A DNA stretch of 64,000 nt from Mytilus californianus (taxonomy: Eukaryota > Mollusca > Bivalvia > Mytilida > Mytilidae). This document shows, piece after piece, positions 1-15,044 of the stretch. Where the stretch lies: assembly GCF_021869535.1 (NCBI RefSeq), contig NW_026262701.1, positions 47,247,278-47,311,277 of the forward strand, read 5' to 3'. Position numbers and translations under genes: made by a program. Under the pieces are notes generated by a model. The model was not told the DNA's origin, ran no database searches, and was given only the letters and a program-made list of their open reading frames with translations. Each line of letters opens with the position of its first letter. Within the stretch, counting starts at the first letter, position 1.

Positions 1-3000
1 AATTTCCTGTAAGCAGCAACCATCTTTTAATTCATCAGGAAGCTTCCTGTAAGCAGCAACCATCTTTTAATTTATCAAAGCATGATGGAAAATATTTTTT
101 TTTAAATAAATTTCTGTTTTGAATAATTTAGGTTACATACTTGCTGGAACACCTGTATCTTCCTGTCCTCTGATCCATACATTCACACTCCAATGAACAT
201 CCATCATCCCATTTCTGTCCCTGTGTATGAGCTACTCCCTTGTACATACAATTCTCTAGAAAATACAACACAAAATTCTAAAAATCAGGATAATTGTTAT
301 TGAAATATCATACTCAAAGGCATTTACCAGTAAATCCCTTACAGACATGTCTGGTGTTCAAATTGAAAAAAAAACAAAAAATCATATCATGTGGCTTTTT
401 CACATAATTTTAGCTAATATTTTTATGTTTCGTATTTCTAACCAGACTTGTATATATTTAATATTATTCCTAAACGAATTTTACCTTTAACCTTAGGTAT
501 AACCTTGAACAGAGATTTTATAAGACAACAAAACTGATCAAAAGAAAAACACAAGTAAAAGTATTACGTCTTAAAATACAGTCTCATTTAATGAAAAGGT
601 TTTTTATTAATGAATTGTTGGATTAAAAATGCTATATCCTATCTATTATAAGTAAACATTGTGTTCAACATAGAAACGACAAGTCTTTTCATTATTAAAC
701 TTGACATGTTGTTATTAGATCTTTGAATATAGTTTACATTGGCACAAATATCGATTTTGTTATCAGCAAATTAAAACATAACTAAATTTGTATTCTTTTC
801 AAACGGTTTTTTGGGATGTATAAATACACATTCACGTTCATTTTCTATATAGAGATTACTCTATCTATATATTACATTATACATATTTATTAACAGGTTA
901 ACTCCTAACTATCCTACTGCCTGTTGATACTTTTATTTTGGCATTGCACAAGTCATGTCTTCTTTGACTGTCCATGACGTTAAAACACTAAATCCCTGGG
1001 ATATGTTTAAGTTGATTTTAGTCTCTGATGCATGATTTTTTATTATTTATTGTTTTTGGCTTTTAACTAGCTTTCAATAACTGTGAGTACTCTCAAATCG
1101 TACTTTCGTGTTTATTTGACCTGTTGATACAATTTGTAATATTTGTTATTTAATGTTTACTTATTCAGTGTTATATCTAGTCTCACTATTTTTAATATAT
1201 ACCACCTTTGATAAGTGTTTAGTATGACATTAATTTTCACTTTTGTTCTCATACTAGGAACAACAAAATTATTTACTTTGTAAAAATTACTTCTGTACTC
1301 CATGTATACCTTACAACAAAATTATTTTTATTTACCTGTGTACGTTATTTTATTTAACAGCATTTTGTCCAAGGTTATGGTTGTCTTTCTGATTTGTTTT
1401 AAATCTAACCCCCTTGTTTATTAATTTTGTATTTACATTGTGTCATAGATCAAATTTATTCCTTCAGTGTATGTTCACTTGTTTTTGTTAATACATCTTT
1501 TGATTGAGTTAAGCCATTTCAATTGATATTTTATAGTGTGTCTTTCTATGTTGTGATGTTACACTATTGTTTCAGGTAGGGTGAAGGTTGGTACCTATTA
1601 AAACGTTTAAACCCGCTGCATTTGTTTGCACCTGTCCTAAGTCAGGAACCTGATGTTCAGTGGTTGTCGTTTGTTGATGTGGTTCATGTTGGACACCTAT
1701 AGTTACTAACATCAACATCATTTGGAACCTGGTAGATAGTTTACTCATTGGCAATCATAATACATCTCTTTATTGTTTATATATTGATTTATTTTTAGTA
1801 CTCTAACATACCTGAGTATCCTGTTTTGATTGGTGTAGGTAGTGTAAATGTGTAGGGAGTTGGTGGCTGTGTTGGTTGTGGCGATGGTGTCGGTTGGTTT
1901 GGATATGATGTTGGATTTGGGGTTGGTACATATAATGTAGGAGGTGTCATGACATCTGGTGTACAAATTGGTTTCTTACAACAAACATCATTGGGATCCG
2001 TGGTTAGACTGCATCCTTGTGGTAACTGTGGCCATTGTGGACATCTACAAAATAAAATAATACTATCAGATAATCAACTTGTCCTGCTTAATACATTTTA
2101 TTCCTTGTCATTTTTTTGTGGTCAAGTCTTCATGTTACATCTGTTTTGTGGTATGTGTTTGGATTGTTTTTAAACACAAACAAAAAAAATCTTTTGAAAA
2201 TCCATTGTATTTTTAAGGAGACAATTAAACTTTTATACTCAAATGTTTTTCCTATAAAGTAAATCTCTGTTTGGTTTCAAATAAAATATGAAAGGATAAA
2301 TTTACTGTTCACAAATGGCATGCTTAGTTAATAATATGTTTCTTTTTTATTTTGTGTGTGTTTTTCTTTCTGGCTGGCTAGTACTTTTTGAAACCTGACT
2401 TGATAAAAAATTTAAAAAAAAGAATATCACAGATTATGTTTTACATATTAGACAACATTAATTGACATGATTGAATATGGAATATCTTTAAGTTTTATGA
2501 AACAGCATTGAATGCTTTTAAAAAAGACATAAAGAATTGATGAATGAAGAGAACTTATAAACTGAGGATTCATTGTTATTTGTGGGTACCAATTTTCGTG
2601 GATTAAGAACAAATTGTATATTCGTGAATATTTAATTTTTGTGGTTTTACAGAGTCAAGCCTATAGAAAAATTGTACTTCACTGAACATTGAAAATTGGT
2701 ATCACACGAATATGTATGTATCCACAGTGTGTAAACAAAAAAACCAAACACTTAACATGTTAGGTATTAATAAGTAGAAAAATTCTGAAAATACAAAAAT
2801 TCATGACCATTACTGTAAGATTTCTTACCTGTCATCACATCTGTAGAAACCAGTCATGGAGTCTTCACAGATACAACGAAGATCACAACCATCATTCCAA
2901 GTTTGACCTTGTTTAAACTGTACACCATTGTATACACAGTATGCTACAATATGAAATTTTATCTGTGAACAATGTTTCATTTAACACAATTATATTTAAA

Positions 3001-6000
3001 TATATTTGTTCAAAGTCTGTATAAAACCTGGGACAATGTCAGAATAATATTCTTTTTGGAGCAGGGTATAATCAATAACAGTATTCTTTGACAATACTGA
3101 AAAAAAAAAGCGTCATGAAATGAAACACTTACTGTACATGGCTTTCTACAAATACATAGATCTATAATTTTGGGAATTTTAAATTGATATGATTTGTAGT
3201 ATTAAAATATGTCAACACAAAAAATGAGTACTAAACACATTCGACAATTAACAATGATAAAGACTTACTTGGTTTTTTTGTTGAAACAAAGACTTGTGGT
3301 TGTGGTGGTGTTAAGGTGAGAGGATTTGGAGAGGTTGGTGGTGGACAGTATGGTTTCTGACAACAAGGATTTGAATAATCCATTATCAATCGACATCCTG
3401 GTTGTAGATTTGAGTATGTTGGGCATCTTACATGAAAACATAAAGATTATGCTTAAACAATTATAGTAACTAAAATATCAATTTTTTTCAATATTGACAA
3501 TTATCAGTTCTCAGTTTTTGAAATTTTAATTTAATAACTGAAAAATATTCTCATAAAAGCTATCAACAGAAATATAATATCATTTAGTTTTCAATACAAT
3601 ATTGAATTTGTTTCCATATCAAATCAATCTGACGGAAATAAAGATCCTGAGTCTGCTCTTTGCTTAGAAGGATCTGAAAATGCCCCATTCTACTTTCTGC
3701 TTTAGTGACCTTTCGGGATCCTTAGGGTTTGTCGTAATGATGCACACCTTCAAAAATTTGGAGGCAGAAATTTCATTGGTAGATGTAAAAGTTATCAAAA
3801 CAGAAAGTAGGATGGAGTGTTGTAAGATCCTTGTTGGCAAAGTGAGGACACATGATGATCTGTATTTTAATCAGATTGATATTAAATTAGCTGATAATCT
3901 CTTGTACTTAATAAGACATTAGTAAAAACTGACTTTTCTGTGCATCTGTAATTTCCTTGATCATCTAAACAGATACAATCATACTGGCAGCCATCTTGCC
4001 ATCTCTGGTTCTTGCTGTAGGTTTTACTCTTGTATATACAATAATTACCTAAAATAACAAAAGATTTGTTAAAATACATCTTTTTTTTACCCAAACCATA
4101 TATGTATAAAAATAAAAAGATGTGGTATGATTGCTCTTATAGTCCTTATGATATTTTTTGACAATTTGCGGCCCATAGAGCTACAGATTATTCATATATA
4201 TGTTAAAATGTTCTGAATTGCAACCCAGGCTCAAGTCACACTTATTTCCAAAAATGTCATTGCTTATTGCCTACGGGTACCTAGCCAATGTATAAAGTTT
4301 GTTTCGTTAAATATTTTTCTATGATATGACGTTCCTGCTTATGTTTGAATTTTTGTTTTCCTGGACACAATTATCTAATTATTTCCTTTGTATATATCTC
4401 CGCCTTCTCAATTTTTGTTATTGCGTCACTGTATCGTTAATGTTTATCCCACATCTCTATTTATTCATATCTGTTTTGCTAGAGAGCTGAAGTAAAACTA
4501 CACCTTTTGTAGACATAACATCACAAGAGATTTGATACTTACTTTTATATATTGGTGGTTGGGTGACTGTTGGTAATGGTGCTGGTGTGGATATTTTTGG
4601 TTGCGTTGGTAATGGATAAGGTGTGGGTCTGGGAGTTTCTCCTGGCCTATAAGTTACGGTAACTGGTGGGTAGAATGTTGGTGTCACTTTTGGATTAACG
4701 TTAATATTAGGTCTTTGAGTTGTTCTTTGTGTTGGAGCGGGGGTAGCAACACCACCAGAGAAAATCTTTGGTGGCTGTGTTTGGTATGGTGGATAAGTAT
4801 GACCCGGTATTGGTGTCTGACCTGGTATTGGTGTACATACAGGAACTTTACAACACAGTGGATCTGTAGGATCAGGCTGTAATGTGCAGCTTGGATCTGA
4901 CTGTTGTGCAAATGTAGGGCATCTACAATAGATCATATGTATATTAATACGTCAATTTTGAATCAAAGGAATGGCAATTATTCCTACAATTTCAGAATTA
5001 ACCATTATTCCAACAACTTTATATTTAACAATTAGTCCAATAACTTCAGAAGTAACAACTACTCCAGACCTACAATTACAGAATTAACAATTTAATGTAC
5101 AATTTCAGATTAACTAGTAAACCTACAATTTCAGGAATTATCAATAATTTCTACAATTTTAGAATAACCGATTCATTCTACAATTTCAGAATTTCAAAGT
5201 ATTCCTTTAATTTCTAATTTAAAAATTATTCCTACAATTTCAGAATTAATAATTACTCTTACAATTTCAGAGTTAACAATTACTCTTACAATTTCAGAGT
5301 TAACAATTACTCCTAAAATTTTAGGAATAAGCAATTATTTCTACAATTTTTGAAGTATCAATCATACTCCCAATTTCAGAATTAACAATCATTCCTACAA
5401 TATCACTATTGACCATCACTCCTAAAATTTGAGACTTAACAATATTTCCTGTAATTTCAAGAAATAAAACACTTATTCCTATATTTGAACCTGCTGAAAA
5501 TGTTTTAATGTTAAATTACTTGAGATGAAGAGCAGCAATAAAATGTTATTTCTTTCCTTTTATCAAGTGCATGTTTACATTTTTAAGGCATCAATTAATA
5601 CATCAAATCCATTTTCCTACTATTAATTCAATTTTATTCAACTCTAAAAGAGTAGAGTAAATATATGAAGCTATGATATGAATATACAAAAGGCAATTTG
5701 ATTCAAATGCAGATCCTGTGTTTAAGTTTTACTTACAAGCTTCTGACAACAAACTGTTTTACTTTCTGTTCTGATAATTATTACATCAGCCAATAAAATT
5801 TCAGCCTTCAGACTTTTGAAGACATGTATTAATCCGACAAAACCAGAGGATCCCGAAGGTTCTTTGAAACAGAAAGTAGAACAGAGCATTTTCAGATCCT
5901 TGTAAGCAAAGCATGGACACAGGATCTGTATTTTAATCATTTAAGAGATAACTGTATTGTATTTGAAGCTTTGCAAACGTCCATCGGTAGTTTTACTGTC

Positions 6001-9000
6001 GCAAATTTAGTTTACCTGGCGACACGTAGCGGAGACAGGTAAACGGGTATTTGCGACAGTAAAACTACCGATGGACGTCCGCAAAGCTTCAAATACAATA
6101 CAGTTATCTCTATTCTAATGCAAAACAAGTACATAATTTAATTTCAATCATTATTTCAGTGCAAAATTTTCATTGAAGAAAATTCCGCCAAAAGATGTTA
6201 TCTTCTTTGGCCTCTAAAATAGGTGACGTCATAGGTATGCTTCCGGCGTCAAACGTAAACCCCGGGAGTTTTTGGCTTCTTGACCGCTTCAGAATGTAAT
6301 AAAATTTGATAAAAAGAAGATTTCTAGGTACAACATGTGAGTTTTTTGCTTATTATTGTAGAAATTACATGTCAATACATTCAGCAATTTAAAATGTCGA
6401 CTTCCTTAGTTACAGACAAGGAGATAGAGAATTGTACGCTAACTATCATCAAATCAGAACCATTGATACAAAATAATTGCATTAGAATTTATACTAACCT
6501 ATTGTTACATCTGTATACACCAGTAATACCATCTTCACAAACACAAGAGTAATCACATCCATCATACCACTGTTGTCCTTGGGAGTAGGCAATGCCTTTG
6601 TAAACACATACATCTACAAAATTACAATCAAATGTAATTTCTTTGTAAACACATACATCTACAAAAATACAATCAAATGTAATGCCTTTGTAAACACATA
6701 CATCTACAAAATTACAATCAAATGTAATTTCTTTGTAAAAACATACATCTACAAAAATACAATCAAATGCAATGCCTTTGTAAACACATACGTCTACAAA
6801 AATACAATCAAATGCAATGCCTTTGTAAACACATACATCTACAAAAATACAATCAAATGCAATGCCTTTGTAAACACATACATCTACAAAAATACAATCA
6901 AATGTAATGCCTTTGTAAACACATACATCTACAAAAATACAATCAAATGTAATGCCTTTGTAAACACATACATCTACAAAAATACAATCAAATGCAATGC
7001 TTTTGTAAACACATACATCTACAAAAATACAATCAAATGTAATTTCTTTGTAAACACATACATCTACAAAAATACAATCAAATGTAATTTCTTTGTAAAC
7101 ACATACATCTACAAAAATACAATCAAATGCAATGCCTTTGTAAACACATACATCTGAAAAAATACAATCAAATGTAGTGTACATCTACCAAAATATAATC
7201 AATATTTGCATTCAGGTGTCACAGGTCAAATTTATCCGTTCATTGTGTGTTTATTTACGTTTTTTGATTGAGTTAAGCCTTCCAATTGATATTTTATAGT
7301 GTTTTACTATTTTGTGATGTTATACTATTGTTTCAGAAAAGGATGAAGGTTTGGTACCATTAAAACAATTAATCCCGCTGCAAATGTTTGCAACTGTCCC
7401 AAGTCAGGAATCTGATTACAGTAGTTGTTGTCTGTTTATGTAGTTCATACCTGTTTCTCGTTTCTATATAGATTAGACCGTTGGTTTTTCCGTTTGAATG
7501 GTTGTACACTAGTAATTTTTTGGGGCCCTTTATAGCTTGCTGTTCGGTGTGAGCCAATGCTCCGTGTTGAAGGCTGTACCTTGACCTATAATGGTTTACT
7601 TTTATAAATTGTAACTTGGATGGAGAGTTGTCTCATTGGCACTCATACCACATCTTCCTATATCTATACATCTACAAAAATACACTGAAGTCTAAAAACC
7701 TTGATCTTGTCAACACATCATCTACAAAACATTATGCAGTATAGATTTTTTTATCTGTTAAACAATTGCATCAATTACCGTAAATTCAAAAATTATTGCG
7801 TCCATTTATCATAGCGATTATTGAAGAAAGGACAAAAAATGTGAAATTGATTATTGCAATTTCATGAAAATCTGCATTCAGATACATGTGTATGGCTATC
7901 AGAATGCGTGTTCTTATTATTGCTATACTAACCCAGTTGCGTTATTAATAAAAATTTTGAATTTACAGTACATAAATCTGACAATAGCACAGGTGTGTCA
8001 CGTTTAAGTAGTGACATGTATAACAAAAGCCAGAAAAAGTTTGAAGATATACTTACTTATTGGCTGTGTTGGTTGTGGTTGTGGAGTTGGTCGTTGTGTT
8101 GGTTGAACTGTCTGTTGTGGAAGAGGTTGTGGTGTTACACGTGGAGGTAGTGTTGGCTGACCAGTGTATGGAGATGGACTTTGAGTTGGTTGACCAGTGT
8201 ATGGAGTTGGTCTAGGAGTTGGCTGACCATGGTATGCAGTCGGACGTTGAGTTGGCTGACCAGTGTATGGAGATGGACTTGGAGTTGGCTGACCAGTGTA
8301 TGGAGTTGGACTTGGAGTTGGCTGAGTTGGGTTTTGAGTGGGTAAATTATAACATTCAGGTATCTGGCAACAGGGTTTTCTTGGGTTTTTGACAAGTCTG
8401 CAGGTGTTAGGTATATCTGTATAGACTGGACATCTACATAAAAAAATGTGTCATATATCAGAGTAGAAGTAATGGTCCTAAGACTTTTAAAAACTGAAAT
8501 TACAATCTCAATTCTCAGTTTAAAATGGTACAGAATTTTCAACATTTTCTCTTTATCGTAAAATAAAAGAAGAATGTGTCTTAGGACACAAATGCCCCAG
8601 CTCAAGCTTTGCAATTTTAAAGTTAAAAAGGAGCATAACTCTAGAAAAAAAATGCCATTCTCAAAAACTTTATTATCTAGTAAAAATTTGTAATTAAATA
8701 AATGAACTTAAGTATAAGTCAATATCAATAAGGATTGATTTCCTAAGGAGAGTTCTCAATGAATATTTGAAAATTTTGTTGAAAATGTTATGTTTATAAG
8801 TAAGGAAATTAGTTTATTGATCGATTGTTGGATGCTTTATGTACATCAGTACAAAAGGTTATACCATGGTGAGAGCATATTATATTTTTCAAAAAGGGTT
8901 ACCGTAATCGGGCTTGTATAGTTCGCACTGGTACATAGTCTGCACCCCCTTCTCCCCACAAAATTTCAGGTAAAAAAACTTTTTGTAACTGTTAGAAAAG

Positions 9001-12000
9001 GTCTAATGAAACTCCGGTAATTTCAAATCGTGTGCGGTCGTTTGCGGTATTTTCTTGGAAAAACCTGTTTTCCATCATCAAACAGAAGCTGAAACTGCTT
9101 GTAAATGATTCTAGAACACTTCATGATTGTTAAAATAAGTTTAATTCACTTAAAAAACAATTTAGAAACTTTTGTATGTTTAAACCGGAAGTTTGAATAG
9201 CACGTGTAAAAGAAGAAAAAAAAGGTGAGCGTCGAAATCCGTACATGATAGATATCACTATTATACTACTTTGGAAGTAAAACAGTTCCATCCTTATGTA
9301 AAACAGTCCTTAATATATCTATCACATTAATGTTTGAAGGGTCTTAAGCTAATACAAACCATATTAGTCAGTATGAAACGCCAAAACGGAACGAACACTA
9401 ACCGATTACGTTTTGTAGTTTACAAATCGTAAGCTGGTTTACGGTTGTCTTTTTTACTATTTTTGTATCATTTCAATCAAGCAGATACCAGTTTATTTCA
9501 ACCAATGCATTGAAAAGAAACGAGAAATTTGTAATGAAGTGTTTAGTTTTTAAATTTATCAGTATTAATTTGATACTGAATAGAAATAACTTATTAATAT
9601 GGATGAGTTAAAATTATTAGTTTGAAAAAATCACAAGAGTGCCCTCTACAATATCAATAACAAAGATGGCGGAACGTAAACAAACCACCTCGACCGCGAA
9701 ATTGAACTTTTTCTCTTATTTCTTGCTTATTGTACTCTATAGTCCGCAACCCGTCTGGAAGGTCCAATTTTGGAGAATAAAACCTCGGACTATACAAGCC
9801 TTTTAACGGTAAGGCATTTGATTATCTTTGACAAAATGCAAAAAAAAAAAAAATGGGAACAACTAGATATCATTGAGATGGGAGCCATCTCCGTGGGCCC
9901 CGCTGTGAATAATGTGTGGTAAAAAATTTGTACCTTTATCATTGGACATGGGGTTGTCAACTGAAACCAAAGTTTTTTACCCTGACCTTTGACCTAGGAA
10001 GTTGTACATAAATTATGACACACCCTCTGGTGTTGGTTTATATACATGTCAAGTATAAATTTTGAAATCATAAAGGTTCTCAAGATATAGAGCAGACACG
10101 ATCTTTACCATAGGACATGGGGTTGTCAACTAAAACCAGTTTTTTACCTTGACCTTTGACCTAGGAAGTTGTACATACATTATGACACACCCTCTGGTGT
10201 TGGTTTATATACATGTCAAGTATAAACTTTGAAATCATAACGGTTCTCAAGATATAGAGCGGACACAATCTTTACCATAGGACATGGGGTTTTCAACTAA
10301 AACCAAAGTTTTTGACCTTGAAAATTGACCTAGGAAGTTGTACATACATTATTTATGACACACCCTCTGGTGTTGGTTAATATACATGTCAAGTATAAAC
10401 TTTGAAATCATAACAGTTCTCTAGATATAGAGCGGACACAATTTGTTACGGACGGACGGACAGACGGAAAGACAGAAGGTCGGACGGACGGACAGACTGA
10501 TCACTATAGGGTGTCCGCCATTCAGCGGGGACCTAATTATAGATCACTCTTTTTTCAACAACCTCACTTAGAAAAAAACTATTTTAGTGCTAAAATCTTA
10601 CTTTGGAGAACATCTGTATTTTCCTTCATTTGCATTGAAACAAACACAATCAAAGTCACATCCATCATCAAATGTTTGACCTTGAGAATACTGGCGACCT
10701 CTATATATACAAACACCTACAACAACAACAAAATTTTTTAGCTGTGTGTACATAATATTTCTCTTTGATGGTGTTCAACTGATATTAAAGTGTTTTCTGT
10801 CATAAAATACAATACCATATTTTATTTCACATTCCCTCCAACAACAAATAAATTAAACCAAAAAAAAACTGAAGGTGATCAAAGTTTGATATATTGTACA
10901 GAAACATGATTATTTTTTAAGACTGTATATTGACCTCTAGATGTCTTTAGGTTTTATGTGTGGTTTAATAGACAGAAGTTGTTAATTTTGTAAGAAAATT
11001 TAAGTCAAATACTAAAGCATAAGTAAAACTAATTTACAAAAAACACAATACCTAATCTACCAGGAGTTGGTGTTGGTTGGCCTGGTATTGGTGAAGGTGT
11101 TGGAAGATAGACCTGTCCTGTAAAGGTGTTTGGTTTCAGTGTTGGTACTGGTGTCGGTCCGTGGGATACTCCTGGTTGAGGTTGTGGAGTTGTTTGTACA
11201 CAGAATTGTGCAAGACAACAGGCATCTCTAGGATCTGTCCTCAATGTGCATCCAGCTTGAATATTTTGATCAATTGAGGCACATCTGATAAAAAAAAGCA
11301 AACAAAAACAATTATTTTCTAGATAAAGGACATAAAACATTGAAGCAAAGTTTTTGAAAAAAGTTTGACCAATGGTAAACACTATAGTTTTAGATATTCC
11401 TTTTGAGTTATAAATCTAAATGCCAACTTCAATTTACACAACTTTTCTACCTCATGCTTTTGGTTAATATAAGAAATTCTATGAGTCACAGAGCAATTTT
11501 TTTTGGGAGAAGACTTTATAAGTTTGATTAACTTCTGTCTCATCACTTTTGCATATTTAAGCAAATAAAATATGTTTAAACTAAAAAGCAATTTTTTAAG
11601 CTACAGGTTGTGAAAAATTGTCATATCTATATAGATTATACATGTAGAAACCAATTTTTTTTAAATAAAAAGAAAACTAAAGGAAAAAATAAGCTATTAT
11701 AATGTGCTTTAATAAAAAACAAAAATAAAAATGAGAGGTCACAGACATTTTGTTACAGAAAACAATAGGTAAAACTGATGTACATTCCTTTTAATATATA
11801 AATTAATGAGCTAATTTCCCTTTCATGGCTGAGTTGAAAATAATTGAATTAAACATAAAATATATAGAATATGTAAAAACAGTTAAACCACATAATTTTC
11901 TTCATTCAGATGATAATTACTACAAGTGATGTGCACTCTTCTTTCCAAATTTGCATATTTCATTAAAGATACAGACATATCGTTTTCTGCTATTCAATAA

Positions 12001-15000
12001 TCCAAGATGGGAGGAGACACCTGTCTACCTGAAGCATTCACTTATTTCAATAAATTTAACATGAAAAATCTTTTTCCCCGCCAAATTTCACATTCAAATG
12101 TTTGTATATCTTACAATCAAGCACATGAACCTGTCTTAATATTTTCATAATTTTGATGTGTTATAAAGGTGTCATTTATTCTTTTTTATATTTTTGGTGT
12201 AATAATAACGACAGCATGACATTCAATTTGCATGCAAAAGTTATGATAACACACCTTTGATTACAAGTGTATATTCCTCTGCTTGAGTCATCACATCGAC
12301 ATTTGAAACTACATCCATCTTCCCATTCCTGACCTTGTAAGTAGCTTACTCCCTTATATACACAGTATTCTGTGAAAAATGACAGAAACCAGTATATATA
12401 GAATCAAATCTGAAAATCTGGCAACTATGTCCATGAGATAAGTTATAAACATCAATGAACCTCCTTTATCATAATACAAATACACAGAATGTTATAAAAC
12501 TATCATAAATTTTAACATTTCAACACAATATTTCATATGAACTTATCAAATAATACATAGAAGTGCTGGAAACTAAAGTTCTAATCCCCTCCTTTTATGA
12601 TAAATAGTTATACATTGTAAAGAAGTCATGAATTTAGGCAATAACAGCATTTCCATGCATTTCATATGTACATGATGTAAGCAAAAATAATACTTTTGAT
12701 ACTAAATTTTGAGGATTTGGTGGTAAGGGTGAACTAAGTTTAAAATTTTTCAACAAAAATACAAATTTATCATAGGCTTGTATTCAGAATTTGTCAAAAC
12801 TAGGTATCCACTTTTTATAAAAAATAAATGGGGAATGTGTCCATGGGACACAGATGATGCCCCCGCTTGCATATAACATTATAAAGGGACATAACTCAAG
12901 AACTGTAAAAGTGACGCTACCCAAATTTGTACTTGATCTGAGTTTTGTGGTAATAAGTATTGTGGATAAGTTTCATAACATTTGGTTGAGGCAAACTGAA
13001 GTTAAAGAACGGAAACGAAAAATTCAGCAATTTTTCCATTTGTAAAGGGGCATAAATCTAAAACGTTTAAAGTGACGCCACCAAAATTCAAACTTGATCT
13101 GTGTTTTGTGGTAATAAGCATTGTGTATAAGTTTCATAACATTTGGTCGAGGCAAACTAAAGTTAGAGAACAGAAACGAAAAAGTCAGCAATTTTTCCAT
13201 TTGTAAAGGGCATAACTCTAGAACTTTTAAAGTGACGCCACCAAAATTCAAACTTGATCTGTGTTTTGTGGTAATAAGCATCGTCTATAAGTTTCAAAAC
13301 ATTTGGTTGAGGCAAACTAAAGTTAAAGAACGGAAACGAAAAATTCTGCAATTTTTCCATCTGTAAAGGGGCATAACTCTAGAAAGGTAAAAGTGAAGCC
13401 ACCAAAATTCAATCTTGATCTGTGTTTTGTGGTAATAAGCATTGTGTATAAGTTTCATAACATTTGGTTCGAGGCAAACTAAAGTTAGAGAACGGAAACG
13501 AAAAATTAAGCAATTTTTCCATTTGTAAAGCGGCATAACTCTAGAACGGTAAAAGTGACGCCACCCAAATTCAAACTTGACCTGTGTTTTGTGTTAATAA
13601 GCATTGTGTATAAGTTTCATAACATTTGGTTGAGGCAAACTAAAGTTAGAGAACGGAAACTAATTTTGGAACGTACGGACGGACATAAAAAAAAATACCA
13701 TTGTACTCAATCAATAAAAATTGGAATATACAAATAAATGTATAGACTTATTATCAGAAACACAGTTAGATTTCTACTCTTTACAGCAAAATTCATGTGG
13801 TCAGACCTCAAAGAGTCAGTCCACTGTTCATACTAATATCATCTAAATGGCTAATTGGATCAAGACCATACCAAGTTAGTACTTACGTAGCTCTGGCTTC
13901 AATGTTACTGGAAGATTTGGTACATTATGGTAGATACGTGTAGGTGGGGGTCCAGTAACTGTACACTGTGGTTTCTTACAACATGGATTACTGAAGTCTC
14001 TGACCATTTCACAACCAGGTTGAAGATTGATGTAAACTGGGCATCTGGAAATTTAAATAAATTAAAAATGAAAAGACTTAATTGAGATGTTTATCATATT
14101 TAACCATAATTTGTTTTCAGGAACCCTCTCAGTTGAAGAAACTCAGGGTTCAGTTTCTATTTCCAGATGTTCCTTAATATGGTAGTCTGATAATAATCCA
14201 GAAGAGAAACTATAAAATTTCTATATAATTTACCTGTTTATCTCCCCTTAATGATTCATTTAGATGTCAAATTTGTATACCTTTAAATTCCCCTTCCATC
14301 CAAGTTCAAATGGTCGCTTCAAATGCAAACATCAAATGTTTTTTTTCAGAAGTGCAATCCTTTATTTGAATCAATCTCATATGATCTGAATGGGAAAATG
14401 ATTAAAAGATGTAAATACCTATCTGTACAAGAGTAAGCTCCCTTTATTTCATCCTCGCATGTACATGTATAGTCACAACCGTCTTGCCAGATATCTCCCT
14501 GTTTATAAGCCTGACCTTTGTAAATACATACACCACTTTTTCCTGCAATGAAGAAATATACAAGGGGATCTGACTTATACACCAATGACAGCGATACCCC
14601 AAAATCAAATTACCATTTTTTTTTAATCTTTATCTCTGATAATTGCCCTGATTGAAATTGTATATTTGTAAATAATAGTTAAGTAATGAGGCTGTCATGG
14701 AAAAGAAGTTTCTTTAAAATATAAAAAGGGAAGAAATATTCTGGAATATCATTTCCACTGGAAGAAGTGTGACACTATTTGTTCCTGACAGATTAAAAGT
14801 TGTGGAATATTTGTCCTAACAGAAGCAGATATTGTAGCATTGTTAATAACAAAGTTTGCAGAGAAAGTTCTATCATGAGGAACAAATTTATGTTGACAAG
14901 GCATCTATAATTAAAGGGAATGTGAAAAATCCACAGAACAACATAACTTGGCAGCTGTGATCTAGTCCTCTAGAGTTCTAGCCTCTACAAAAATAACTCT

Positions 15001-15011
15001 GAACATGGTAT

Positions 15012-15044
<33 letters not shown>

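Noticed and set aside
6573..7157. 194-residue open frame on the plus strand with NTYIYKNTIKC repeats
   Set aside because: It is the mirror of the 45-bp array, which is open on both strands. The minus strand carries the real exon border; nothing supports plus-strand coding.
6597..7175. CRISPR-like regular repeat
   Set aside because: The repeats are directly adjacent 45-bp units without unique spacers, in a eukaryotic intron; it is an ordinary tandem array.
12854..13737. Several 60-85 residue open frames on both strands
   Set aside because: All follow the 161-bp tandem units of a satellite-bearing element and repeat with them.
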